Position numbers and translations under genes: made by a program. Positions 13,242 through 25,605 of a stretch of 64,000 nucleotides of DNA are shown here, piece by piece (within the stretch, counting starts at the first letter, position 1; every line of letters begins with the position of its first letter). Source of the DNA: Bactericera cockerelli (taxonomy: Eukaryota; Arthropoda; Insecta; Hemiptera; Triozidae). The stretch is taken from contig CM044961.1 of assembly GCA_024516035.1 (NCBI GenBank), forward strand, positions 13,057,800 to 13,121,799. The letters run 5' to 3'. The notes under the pieces are model-generated. The model made no database searches, was not told the origin of the DNA, and saw only the letters and a program-made list of their open reading frames with translations.

Positions 13242-14075
13242 TACAGTAGAAATCGTTTATAACGACACCGTTTATAAGGAACAATCGGCTATAGCAAACA
13301 AAATCTCCGGTCCCTTGGATTCTTATGGAAAATTAACATTGGTATCATTTATAACAAACATCGGCTATTAGGAACAATATCGGCTTTAGCGAACAAATTC
13401 TCAAGTCCCGTGGCTACTTTCTATCGGTTATAACGTACAAAATTCATTTTGATGCTCTGTGAGTAAAACAGAAAACATGTTTTTTTTTTTTTTTTTTTTT
13501 TTTTGTGGGGTTTAACGTCGCTTTCAACTGCCATGGTCATATCACGACGGGGGTTTTACCCTCCATTCGCAGGAAACTCACGAACCTGCTACTCACATTG
13601 ACCTCACCCAGCCTGAGTGGGGCCGGGAAAAGCCAGCGTCACGAGAATTAGAATTTGAATGGTCACCCATCCAAGTCTTAGCCTCGCTGGATGTCGCTTA
13701 ACCTCGGTGTTCTGAAGGGAACCGGTGTATTCAACATGCCATCGACGCTGGTAAAACATGTTTAGTTATGCAGATTTTTGTCAAGGAGTAGATGAGTGAT
13801 CTGTCTGATTTAGATCATTTTATTAGCACCTAAAAGTTAGTATTGTTTCAGATTTTGAATTAGTGGATTATGAATGTACCTACATTCATACATAATTGTA
13901 CATTTTTCATGTCTTACGAAGTTCCCTTATAACGTACATTGTTCTCTATAAGCGATACATATCGGATATAGTGAACTTGTTCCTTATAGCCGATATATCG
14001 GTTATAGTGAAAATCGGCTATAAGGAACAAATCTGTCCGGTCCCTTGAAGTTCGTTATAAACGATTTCTACTGTA
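13242..14075. mobile_element. pogo/Tigger-like MITE, interrupted by a SINE
   Basis: The element spans 13244-14073 with a 22-bp perfect terminal inverted repeat beginning CAGTAGAAATCG and flanked by TA on both sides. CAGTAGAA-type ends with a TA duplication are typical of the pogo/Tigger branch of Tc1-mariner elements. The interior is built of short alternating motifs (CGGCTATAGCGAAC, TTCCTTATAGCCGAT). Without the nested 5S-SINE and one copy of its duplication the element would be about 550 bp. It has no coding capacity. Confidence 0.8.
13481..13752 (-). mobile_element. 5S-rRNA-derived SINE, full length, nested
   Basis: On the - strand it begins with a 5S-like head (CCAGCGTCGATGGCATG..., then ACACCGGTTCCCTTCAGAAC and ACTTGGATGGGTGACC). 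About 130 bp of unique body follows and an A tail (T run at 13481-13503) closes it. The flanks share AAAACATGTT (13472-13481 and 13753-13762), a target-site duplication inside the pogo-like element. It differs from the copies at 37181 and 41776 at only a handful of positions, so it is young. Confidence 0.9.
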
Positions 14076-15069
14076 GTTCATCTAGGTCCTATGTTGTGAT
14101 TAAAAAAAAAAAACTTTATTTGTGGTTGCGAACGAGTTATCATAAAAAGATAAAAGAGAAAATAAACCAAATGCAACAATCTTGAGGAAAAAATTAAACT
14201 TACATAAATAATAAAATTGTTCAAAATACCTACTTACCTTTTAAACAATACAATAAAGGGCAATTCTTTATAATAAGTTTCACAGGCTAGCCAAAAAATC
14301 ACATTATAATGATGGAGGTAACTTGTATTTAGAATTGAAGTCTTAAGTGTGATGGGATTTTGTGGCAAATATATTTATAACAAAACTTTTATATAGTTTC
14401 CTCAGTTTCTTAAATTCTATCCTCTTTTTAATGTATATTCCGTAGTCATTATAACCATAACAGTTGAAACTATAAATCCAAACCATTTCTTTAAAAATTC
14501 AATTGAAGAAAAACAAATCCTAATGAAACTGTCCTAATGTGTAATTTCTTGAAGACCAAAATGATGTTGTTCTAGTTGGAATGTATTATTAAGTGAATGG
14601 AAACCCTTTTTACATGAATGAATTATTAGTTATTAACTACCATTTCTAATTTATTTGAATTATCTTCAAATATGTAGGTATGTTTCGACTGAATATCTAG
14701 TTTATGATATTGGAATTATTTGGATGAAAGAATTTAGAAGACAGATAACTTAAAACTGATTAATCAGATGGAATTTGAAATTACAGAAATACTTGGAGAT
14801 TTAAGAGATTTCATTTCCTAAATGTCATCCATGTATCATGAATAATTATCAAGGCGATTGAAAATATTGGAGCGTTGGTTTTTACGAAATTTGAAACATC
14901 TTTTTGTGAATCATTTAAGTTTGTCATGTCTACTAGGGAAAACCCTATAAGTAATTTGACTAGCTCAACAATTTATTTCAAAGTGAGTGTATGCCTTTCG
15001 GGTAGTTTTCAAGGTGTCCCTTGATTTTACCAATATATTCTATTACTATGAATATTAATATTGTATTCA
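14076..15069. other. AT-rich DNA, no gene seen
   Basis: Begins with a short A run near 14103 and otherwise contains nothing recognised. Confidence 0.5.
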
Positions 15070-15188
15070 AGTCACCGTAGCTCATTCGTGTAGCACACTA
15101 ACGAATATAATGTAATGTAAATGAGTGTTTACATTAGCTGCTGCTTCATGGCTACGAAATAAAAAAGGCTGTCAAATTCATCTTACAA
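15070..15188 (+). repeat. Relic of the same SINE family as 9105-9314
   Basis: The block CATGGCTACGAAATAAAAA followed by GGCTGT and TTCATCTT matches the 3' end of the poly-A SINE at 9111-9304 read on its - strand. The upstream part (GTAGCTCATTCGTGTAGCAC) is loosely box A-like. No long A tail remains, so it is an older copy. Confidence 0.55.
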
Positions 15189-18100
15189 AAACTTCCATTC
15201 ACTGGGTGGTTGGATGAAAATTTACCGTTCAATGATTGGAGAGCAACTTATCAAAATTGGTTTTCCGTTTCAACAAGATTTCTGAGAAAGTGTGATAAAC
15301 ATAAGCAGATCGTAAGCCGAGTTGTCCCCAACATGCATGTGTGTACAATATCTACATAGGTTGTATAGATCTCTTAAATACGATGGATCACTGGCTTTTC
15401 ATCCAGTTCTACGAAGGTGTTAAAAGTTTTAAATAAATTGAACTATGTCACGCTCTAAAAAAAATATCAGTTCTATATCTCTACAACCACTTTTTGACAA
15501 GTTGTAGATCAAGCATACGTTAATTTCAAACGACTTTGACACTTGTGGAGCAAGCAGTACCTATATTCAAACAACTTTGACAACTAGTCGGGTAGGCAGC
15601 CCATTACACCTTCAAGTCTTGGGCCTCTTCTCAATATCTCAATAACCAGATCGGAGAAAGTGGTCTAACACTCGGGCATATCAGAGCTCGATTCAATGCA
15701 CCCGATGTGTGTGGGCCCCGTCCTAACTTGGTATACAGATACAGAAGTTTGGATTCCGTCCTAAATTGTTTAGTAACTTAATCTGAAAGAAAGACATAGT
15801 AGGTATATTTTGTTATTATTTTTAATGGAGAGTTATCGACTCTAGCAGATAGACAAAAGATGCAAAATCATCGTTAAAAATTATAAAGGTTTGACGAATA
15901 AAAAAAAAAATGCATGGGATTATGAAAAGATCACGCCGATAATTCAACGAAAAATTGCGATATTCAGTGGATTGAAAATAATAATAATATCGCCTTATTT
16001 AAACTGCTCGATTAAGACTATTATAACCCGCTTAAGAAAATAGCGATCATCAAAGACGACTTATTTGTATTAACCAGAGATTCTTCTTCAGATCACAGCG
16101 ATATGCGATTGGAATCATTGGATTGAAACAAAAAACACTCAAAAATCCTCGACGTAGAACAATTAGACAAAATGAACTTTCCAAAACGCTGATGCGAGGA
16201 GATGTGTGCAGCTGGAGATAGAAAATTGCCTGATCCGCCTGGGGGCAGTGGTTTCCGTCTTGTGAAGTCTGGAGAGTCATTAGATGTACAGGGTGACTTG
16301 AACAATGGAGTTTTTGCCTATTGGTTAAGCAAAGGAATTAGTTCAGAATCAATATAATTAAATACATACATTTCTGCAAGGCGTTTTTTTTAATTTTTGG
16401 TTGCTATTTTCTATGTAGGTTTGTCAATTTAAAAATAATGTTTCATTTTCATTTTTAAAATAAATAAATTTGAAAATTCACATAGGAGTGATTCATAGAC
16501 TTTTTTGTATAATACCACTTCATGTATTTCCCTCACAACAAACGGCTAGCTTTCCTAGGGAAGTTGTTTGGGGCCTTTGCACAACAAGATCAGACTTGAA
16601 CGGTATACTGACAACTAGAAACACATGTCCGAGAGGAGTTACCAGATTTTGACCAACCCTGTCGATCCTGATAATAAAGACTAATGACGGAGCAGAAAAT
16701 GGTTCATTGAGAAGATAATGGCGAGGTGTTCACCCTCCCGCTGAATCCGTCAATGGAGAACACGACACAAACCGATTAGTTGGACAACCCGGAACAGCAC
16801 ATTGTTCTTATAGTAAGCACTTAATTGATAATAGGTCAAACTTTTATAGTTCCTACATTAGCAGTACTTCACCATTAGATTAAATTAAAAATAATAAAGA
16901 TATGAGACTATAACAAGGTTGAAAAGTTTCTTTTTGAACTATCAATGGTTCTAATAGAAACTCTTCAAATATTGGAGGAGGAGATACCGCATATGATACA
17001 AGTATTGCTTTACAGAAAATTCAACTTCCCGGATGAGTTGTGGGGACTAGAAAGCATGCAGATCAAATAAAGAAGGAAACTCATAACTTATGAAAAAAGA
17101 CCACATTTATTCAATATGGCTGACTATTTTGTGATCAAGATAATTGTAACAATGCAGAGCAAAATAATTCTGCTGTCCAAGTTAATTGAAAGTATAGAGA
17201 GCATACTCAACTCAGTGGGTGCATGACAATTTATTGTTAATTAGATTGTATCGGCACTAACCTCGTTTAAACAAACTTTGCCCGACTCCCACATTACTCA
17301 TTTAGTCACAATACCATTAAAATGTACAAACGTTTACTGAGCTATGAATAATTAAAATAATTAAATAGCGGACTCTAATAATAATGACTTAAGTACTGAT
17401 CTAATAGTGAACTGGAAGCAGGGGATTCTTGGGGAATATCCAAAGTTCCAAACAAAGAGCCCGCGCTAGCTCAATGTCTAGTGCGATTCCGGGGCAAGGT
17501 CAGAAACATTTGGATCGCCCATAAAGAGATCAATGGCGACTTATCAAGGACAGCTGCAGGAACCAGTTGTTTGGAAAAAAAACTCTTGCGAAAATGAAAA
17601 TCAATGTTCAATCAATGTCAATTATTAATATTCATTAGATATTGAATCTTTGTAGGTATAAGGGCCCATAATCACCGATTGGAAATAAAAATAATTGTCA
17701 ATTAGTTTTCCTTATAGAACTGACTGAGATCACCATTGATAACTTACTTCAGTTGTTGTAAATACATACAAGGTTTAACAAATGAAGATCTGCTCTTATT
17801 TTCTTACACTTGCAATACTCCTAACTGTTACCGATGCTCTACCCATGTCATTTTAGGATTGGGCAAAGTGAATATATCTCGAACTGTAAACAAAGAGTCA
17901 AAAATCCTACAGTTAAATCGTACCCAAGGCTTGTGAGCCCATTGTAGTACTCACTAAGCTATGAGATTTTTTCCTTATACAGTAATCAGTTCGCGAAATC
18001 AATGAGGACATTGCCGTAATTAGCGCGGGCAAAAGAGAAATTGAATCATCCAATAGTGTCTCCGAGGTAGTCATGGGATGAGAAATCAATAAGCGATAAT

Positions 18101-19539
18101 CTGTTGAGCAAACCCGAGTGTGTCCAATGATGGCTGATGCTTTCCCAGAGCGACAGATGGTGGATTAGCAAATGACTACTCTTCGAGCAAGATGGGCTAT
18201 TCTTCAGAATATGCTGTTCCTACAGTAGTTCTTAACTCCAAAATATTTGTATTTTGAAGAAGAAGAAAAGAAAAAAACATGAAAAATTATACATATGAGT
18301 TCAACTGATTTTCAAAGTCTCAAAAGTGAAGAAATACATGTGTGATTATGTAGAACACAAAAAGTAACTAATAATTTAATTCTTATCAATTTGGCAAAGT
18401 CAGTTATCTTCATCGCAATCCTGGATGAGAGTAAATAGACATAACACCTGCAAGGAATTGAAAACCAACATTAAAAATATTTCTCGGCCCATACACTTTT
18501 ACCATACGATAGATAAATGAAGTTGTCATGACTAGCCACTCAGAAAGGTCCTCTTATTTGCCTTAAGGGACTCCTAATCAACTTCGTCATCAAAACTCAA
18601 GAGGGAGCAACAAACCATTCTTCGGTGTTCTGGTTTACTTCCACTGACAACAGCAACAACTGAGAATACATCAAGTGCTCTCCACACGCATAGAATTCAA
18701 TATTGCCGACATAAGTGTGTGCAAAACCAATCGCTAAATCGATAATTGACACAGCGATTATCACGGCGTACGAGCCGACTGGAGGGAAACAGTGTGAGGA
18801 CTTCCGCGTTAGATCACGTAACCTCTTGATGTATGGATCAAATTGTCCAAGCAATTAACCAATTTAGATATAAAAATTGTAGAGACTTTTAAAACATACA
18901 TAGGTAGTACCAAATTGTATTTGTGAAACATAACACCGCCAGACCGCTACAATGTTGGATTATATACCAACATGTTTCACAAATATATATTTTATATATA
19001 ATTACTTTTCATAATAACGCACTGCACCAAAATTTGATTACCGTGACATCATCAATTTACAATAGGTCATTGACAATGATACCACGTTCATTCGTTCAAT
19101 AAGAGGAAAACCTAAAGTCTTAAATTTCCGAAATTGATTTATTTTTTAAATTTATAAGTATGTATAAATTTGGACAATCTTCAACACATCAATCCGCAAT
19201 GTATCAGATCTTGAGACTAGGACTATTCACTCAGACAATGACTTGTAGGTTTGGAAAACCAGGGCTCTGCCCAGCTGGAACAAAGGAACGTGTTAGAAAA
19301 GTGCCAGCCATGTTTAATTGTTGGCTCACGATTCGACATGTTGGTTTTATATTTGCTTTGAGAAACAAGGCCAGAGTTATTAATAAAATGGGTATTTTTG
19401 CATAAGGAACATATACGTTCATTGTTGCAAATCATTTGTACGTTCTACATAGGTATCCATACTCGCATACGTCATATGTTATCGTACATGTATGTACATA
19501 ATGTATGGATGGTGGTACAAAATCATACATGATAATATA
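15189..19539. other. AT-rich intergenic DNA, no confirmed gene
   Basis: Short frames (for example 16050-16305 -, 18597-18854 -) are unrecognised. The 85-codon - strand frame at 18597-18854 contains one hydrophobic stretch (AVIIAVSIIDLAIGFA) but no splice or promoter support. The single item of interest is the signal-peptide-like frame at 17782-17856, listed separately. Confidence 0.45.
17782..17856 (+). CDS. Signal-peptide-like micro-ORF (candidate only)
   Basis: This 24-codon ATG frame reads MKICSYFLTLAILLTVTDAL and then PMSF before TAG. It has the charge-hydrophobic core-small residue layout of a secretory signal peptide with a plausible cleavage after TDA. The start context (CAAATGA) is acceptable for an insect. 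It could be the first exon of a small secreted peptide, but no strong donor lies before the stop and no mature-peptide exon was found, so a chance frame or a gene relic is equally possible. I do not recognise the peptide. Confidence 0.2.
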   Translation: MKICSYFLTLAILLTVTDALPMSF

Positions 19540-19553
19540 AAAGAAATTACTTT

Positions 19554-19847
19554 AGTAGTCACTGTGGCAGAGCGAGTTAGCGCGCTAGGCATTGCACACA
19601 TGGTGACCTGGGTTCGATTCCCAGCGGGGGAGGATTTTTTCTGCTCTGTACTTGGATGTTCGGGGTCCACTCATACCTCGTGAGGAAAAATGAGTAGCTG
19701 CTTTAATGTGAAGCAGCGACCAGTGGCAGAATCTTAGGCAAAAAAATAATACAAGGTATTGAAAATTAAAATGGTAAAGTCCTATGATTCTGCGCTACCC
19801 ACTAAAATTGTGACATAATAACACAAAGAAAAAGCATTATTATTATT
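19554..19847 (+). mobile_element. tRNA-derived SINE, family A, full length
   Basis: It opens with a tRNA-like head: box A region GTGGCAGAGCGAGTTAGCGC and box B GGGTTCGATTCCCAG. A unique body follows (CTCATACCTCGTGAGGAAAA ... GAAGCAGCGACCAGTGGCAG) and an ATTATTATT tail ends it. It is flanked by a perfect 14-bp duplication AAAGAAATTACTTT (19540-19553 and 19848-19861). The head has no base-paired acceptor stem, so it is not a functional tRNA. Confidence 0.9.
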
Positions 19848-19861
19848 AAAGAAATTACTTT

Positions 19862-22800
19862 GGCATGATTTTTTCATGACATTATCAATCAGATCAAAAT
19901 TAATAAATATCTAAATCTAAAACACTTTTGAATATCTAACATTTGAATCTGGTTGGGCACTAGCAACACTCCTGTTTGTAGCCAAAGCCTTCGATAAACC
20001 ATTAATTGGATTGATTAATTCCATTTAAAGTTCCAATGTTACATTATACCTAGGTATTACAAATTCAAGATCAATATAATAGTAGGTACCTACTGTATTG
20101 ATTTTGATCAACTAAATTATTCCATGATAACTTCTGATCAATTTTCCTAAAACCCTTCATTTTGAGAGATGTTTTTTTTTTTTTTTTTTTACTTCTTCAA
20201 ATATCAGTTCACATAAACTTGAAGCTTTCCTTTTCACCTTTACAATTTCATTTTGAATTTTTACTTTCCTTATCCTATAATAAGGAAAGTATTGTATTTC
20301 TTTTAGGTTTAATTCGCTTTGTATACCAACTACGATAGTGTTACATCAAGGATTGAAAAAACAAAGATGAAAATTACTTCATGAGCTTCACAGCTAATTT
20401 GAAGTAATGTAATTGAACAGATCCTCTTAGAAGTAAATTATGGTAGCTGCTACAATTGTTTACAAAGATAGCTTCATTTCTGATCATCTGAAAGGACTAA
20501 AGTATGAGGGGAAATTTGGTACTTCTACTGATGATCTCATTATTCCGAAGTAAAATTCCAATAGATAAAATGACAGAAGAAATTGGTTAGGTGCGGGTTC
20601 TTTAGATCAACCAAAATGAGCGTTTCGTGAAAAACGCCTCCTAAAAACGTCATAAAATACTGCAATTACCACGCATAGTGTATTTTTTGTTGGTATTTTG
20701 CCGCCTTGAAAATTCCCATGACACGATGAAAAATTTGCATTTCTTAATTCACAATCCTAGTATTTGGTTTGATAGCTCAATCTCGTCATCTTTTCACCTT
20801 GATCTTTCTGCACTTCCTACAATGTCTTCAGGCAGTTCTCCGATGATGCAAACCTCTCGTTGCTTTGTACGCTCAATGTATGGAAGGTTAGACCTAATAA
20901 AGTGAGTAGGTATATTGGGTTTGTATGTTGATGAATTTGGTATTTACAGATGTTGTATTTAGTATGATAAGTAAAGGTGGTACGTGTACAGTAGGAGAAG
21001 GTAGGTTTACAATAATTATACAGATTATATTTGACTTTGGTACAAAAGTATCAATCATCTTAAGTGTAAAGGGAAATAATACTCGTAAATTTCCTTCTCA
21101 AATAAAAACTGGTTTTACATAGCATACGTTAACGTTACCGCTTGCTATCTCTCACCAGACAATTGCTTACCAAGGATCTGAATTGGAAAAATCAACTTGG
21201 ATGAAACAACATAATTAAAATTTGTATAATGTAATTATTGAGAAAACTATAAGTTTGAACTTATTTTTTTCAAATAAAGGTTTATTTAATTGATTTACAT
21301 AATTACTATCGCATAGATATTATAATTATGTACCTATAAGTTTTCTGCTTTTGCCTTGTGAATTTTGAATGCCACATAAGTATTTCGCATTTATAAGTAT
21401 TGTCTAGCTAAGTAGATAATAATTATCATTAATTATGATTCATATAATATAAAATCCGTATAACTAATTCCTTACTAATGTTCATAAGCTTGATTAATTG
21501 AATGTCGTTTTCAGTATACCTATTACACATATGAAAAGTCTATTCGTATACTGATAAAAACTTGATCTTACTGAATAATTAATAGGTAATAAAAAGAGTT
21601 GATAAGGAAAGAGAGAAAAAAAGAAGGAAAATAATTATTAAGGACAATAAATATAATTGGGAACGGATAAAAGCTATGCTTCGTTATATATAAAAAAATA
21701 ATTAATAAATAGATTCAAATCAATTTTTCATAATTAAAGAATAAGAGCAGAAGCAAAGAAAGAAAAAGAAACAAAAGAACAATATTTTTAATTTTCGGTT
21801 AGAGATAAAAAATTCAATATTATCAGTTTCACGAACAATGAACAAAATTTATAAGGAAATCGTTACTATCCCAAGATAAATTTATCAGTTCAAATATTTT
21901 ATCAAATTTCAATATTGTCTTAATGTTCACCATTGTATCAGCTCTTTCAAGTTAAATTGTATTACTACTATAGGAATGATTGTCAAGTCAATTTTAAAAA
22001 AAAATGAATAGTATAGAGATAAAAAAAATGTTCGAAAAATTCAAACTGTGAGATTTGATAAAGTAAGGGACAGTATCAAATTCGTCTGTTTTGATGAATC
22101 TTAATAATATGTGTGTTGGTTTTTTTTACGTACTATGTTATAATTGTGTAAATAATATTGGTTGATATGTATCTAAAAAGTTTCATAGAGATCTTTATAA
22201 ATGTTTTTCACACAACATTAAAAGGAAACTAAAGTTTGTACAATTTAGTCCTTCTTTATAAAAGACTTAAAAAATTATGTCATTACATCATGGTTTGTCG
22301 GACCATTAATAATAAAGACCCAGAAAAAGATTATCAGCCCCTAGCATGAGCTTTAGCGTCATAACAATATCTACTACAACAATGCATAGTGATTTATGTG
22401 TTTCAGAATCAACAAATCAAATGATACTATAACGTACTGATGTTTTGCTTACAAAATAAACTAGATAAAAAAAATATATCCAATTGATTGAGAAGCACTT
22501 TTGGTACAATATTGCATTATGCAAAACCAGAACATTCTTTTCCATTACACGGTTTGATGACATTATTGCAAGTATCGTTGCACTAACTACAACCAAGATT
22601 CATGTACATCTAATACAACTTCTCACTTTTCTGTTTATACTGATACTGAAGATAGTATCAGCGACATTATAGCTAACCACGGCATCGCTGGAAGTGTCAT
22701 CACACATGCCAATCACATTATCAGTTATTTATGATGGAATGTAACAGCATAATGACACTTTGGATGCTCTAGAAAATATTATAGATACACCAGTAGACAC

Positions 22801-25605
22801 CCTAGAGTAAACTGGATAAAATAATAAAATTGAAACACACAATACTCTAGATAGTAATGATAGAATAATGTGGAGACAAAAATCCTAGATAATATTAATT
22901 ATATTAATTACTCATACCTCGTTAGCCACGGGTGGAAAATCAATTTAAAAAAATTTCCTTTACTCATTAACATTCTTATTAGACTAACCTCTAAAGCGTT
23001 TCGCCCTATTCGATGGTAAAACATTGTGAAAAAACAAGACTAGGAATAAAAACCAAAATGATTTGGCTTAAACTATTGCCTGACTTGAACTTTATAAAAC
23101 TTGTTGCAAGCAGAGTAACTCCTATAGAGTAGAGAAAATAGACTTAAAAAATAATAACTGAAAGAATATTAATGTAATTCAGAATTGAAAAAAATGTACA
23201 ATCTTGAGATACTCGTAAGTATTCACTACACATTTGACATAGTAGGTACAAGCATTACAAAACTAAAACTGAAAAAGAGATCTTTTTTAAACTCTAACTA
23301 TCAATTTGAATTAGGATTATATAAAACATAACATAAATTCAATTGTAATCTACTATGAAGGAGATGATGGGAACTTTTCAATATCAAGAACCATGAAAGA
23401 GTTGCTGTGAACTTGTTTAGGAAGATGGTGTGGACTGTGGAGCAGCTCGATACATTACTCACCGGTCAAGTGCAGACTCATGAGTCATCTTATCACTGAC
23501 CCACAAACTTTGAACTTACCCAGCACTCACACCAGATTTAACAGACCGGTACAGAAAAAAAAGATGAAGATAATGATGAAGAGAGTGTGTGAAATGAAGA
23601 AAAGATAGAGAGAGATAGAGCAAGGGAGAGTAGAAAGAGAGATCACACTTAAGAATCAATGTTTTATTTGCCCTGAGGCTTTTTTGGATAGTGTGAAATA
23701 CTGTGTAATGGCGGGCTTGTATCGTCTGTGTATGGTGTTCTGTTTGACTGTAAAAATGGCCTTAATATTTTTTTATTAAAAAATGGAAGTAAAAGTATAC
23801 ACAGATGTTTAACTCAGCTGCTGGCAGTAGTGACTTAATTCATCGGTAATTTCAGAAAAATATTTAAAACTGTGAAGTATACATCATTAATCATTCTATC
23901 TTTCAGCAAAAGTTCATGGTTTGGCAATTTTGTACAATGTTCCATTTTTGACATCAATAGTTCAAGGTTTCACGTCCAACCTTTTGGTGGTACCTGTGTA
24001 GTAATACGGTTGAGCGATTGGTAAATCCATGGGCGATCTGGTGTTGAATCTTTTGGTTAATAAATAGTTTTTCATTTTTTTCTTGGTGCATCTGTAGATT
24101 GATTTGGGTCATTTGATTCGGTGATATTTACCAGAGATCTTTGCAAATACTCAGTTTATTTTGTTTCGATAGTCGTGCGTAGGGAATCTCTAAATCAAGA
24201 TGAGCTCTGGGTTCATTTGAAAGATCAATTCCTTTCACCAATATCAGAACTTGTGGTGCATGAACTTTGATCAACAGATGGAAGTGATGGCTCTCAGCAA
24301 CTCTTGAGACCACGATGAGTATCCTCAGTTGCTCGGAATTATAAAAGTTATACTATCATTTCTGAATGTTTTATGAATCTTAACGAGACTTGGTGGAAAT
24401 TTAAGCTTTGGTGAATCATTTGGTACCTATAGATTTTTTTAAAAATTATTATGTATAAGGTGACACACATTTTCGTTGAACAATTATGACGTGAGATGTT
24501 GAACTCACTAAAAAAGAGGTCCTTGCAGTCATGATCAAGGAACCTACAGTTAGTTCTAACACCTAGATTGGCTCAACAGTTGTAACATGAATGTACAAGT
24601 TGTAAATGCAGTACCCATAAAATAGAGGTTTTATGTATGTTCAGTGTTCACTAAAAGAAATGAAGAGTGGATTTATATTTTTCTTCTTCAGAGATGTGTA
24701 GTTGTGTTCCTATGTCTTATACATAAATGAACCTCATCTAAAGCGTTGTTGGCGTAAAGACTAAAGTCCAATACCCCTTGTACCTACGAGTTATCCCCTA
24801 GTTCAGAATTTGTTCCTGATAGGGTTCTCTGCTGTTGTTAATGAGATTTTTCAAAAAGATAAGGAAAAACATTTCATATTTTTTACAAGTGAAATTTATT
24901 TACATGAACACCACACATTACATTTTACACAGGACATGGAAGGAGCCCAGAAAATTGTTTCTGGGCGTCCACAGGGGTTATGCCCCATCAATTCTTCCGT
25001 CACCATGACAACCATCATGGACATGGAAAGTAAAGTATTTCATTACCGAGGAAACCTGAGGACTTAAACAATTATCAGCTTTTTATGAATACTCTATTAT
25101 TAGAGGTCTAGCATTTAATCTGTAATGGAAGATCCACATGGCTACATGGCTGATGATCTCATGGAAGTCCTGAAGAAGCATGATCTAAATCTAAATCTTC
25201 ATAAGTACTGACACTTTACAACAATATATTTCTTCTTGAAAAACAATGCTCTTATCCTGCCACTGTCTGGTACATGAAAGAACTTGCAGGTTGTTTTATT
25301 TATATATTTTTTTTGTGGATGATTAATGTTACTTTAAGTTCTTTTAATGTTTATGTTTCTTATATTTACAAACCATGGTTGTGTATGTGTATTTTTGTTG
25401 ATTATTTGAAAATGTTAGATTTTTTTGTTCTTAGGTCTGTACCAGGTGTTACTTATTATATTTTTAGTTTGTACTTTTGTCTAACGGACGTACCTACCTA
25501 CTACGTTATACGTAATACTTTATTGCAGAATTTTCCCCTAATGTAGTCTATTAAATGATGTCATGTGGATAGGTTAAAGAGTAGAATATGAACATAAGAA
25601 CAATT
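19862..25605. other. 5.7 kb of AT-rich DNA, no gene seen
   Basis: No convincing coding region on either strand. A 12-bp perfect inverted repeat TACTTTCCTTAT / ATAAGGAAAGTA with a 6-bp loop lies at about 20260-20290 and may be a transposon end or a small foldback. Frames at 20678-20905, 24810-25067 and 25274-25546 (+) are unrecognised, the last being low-complexity hydrophobic. Confidence 0.45.
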
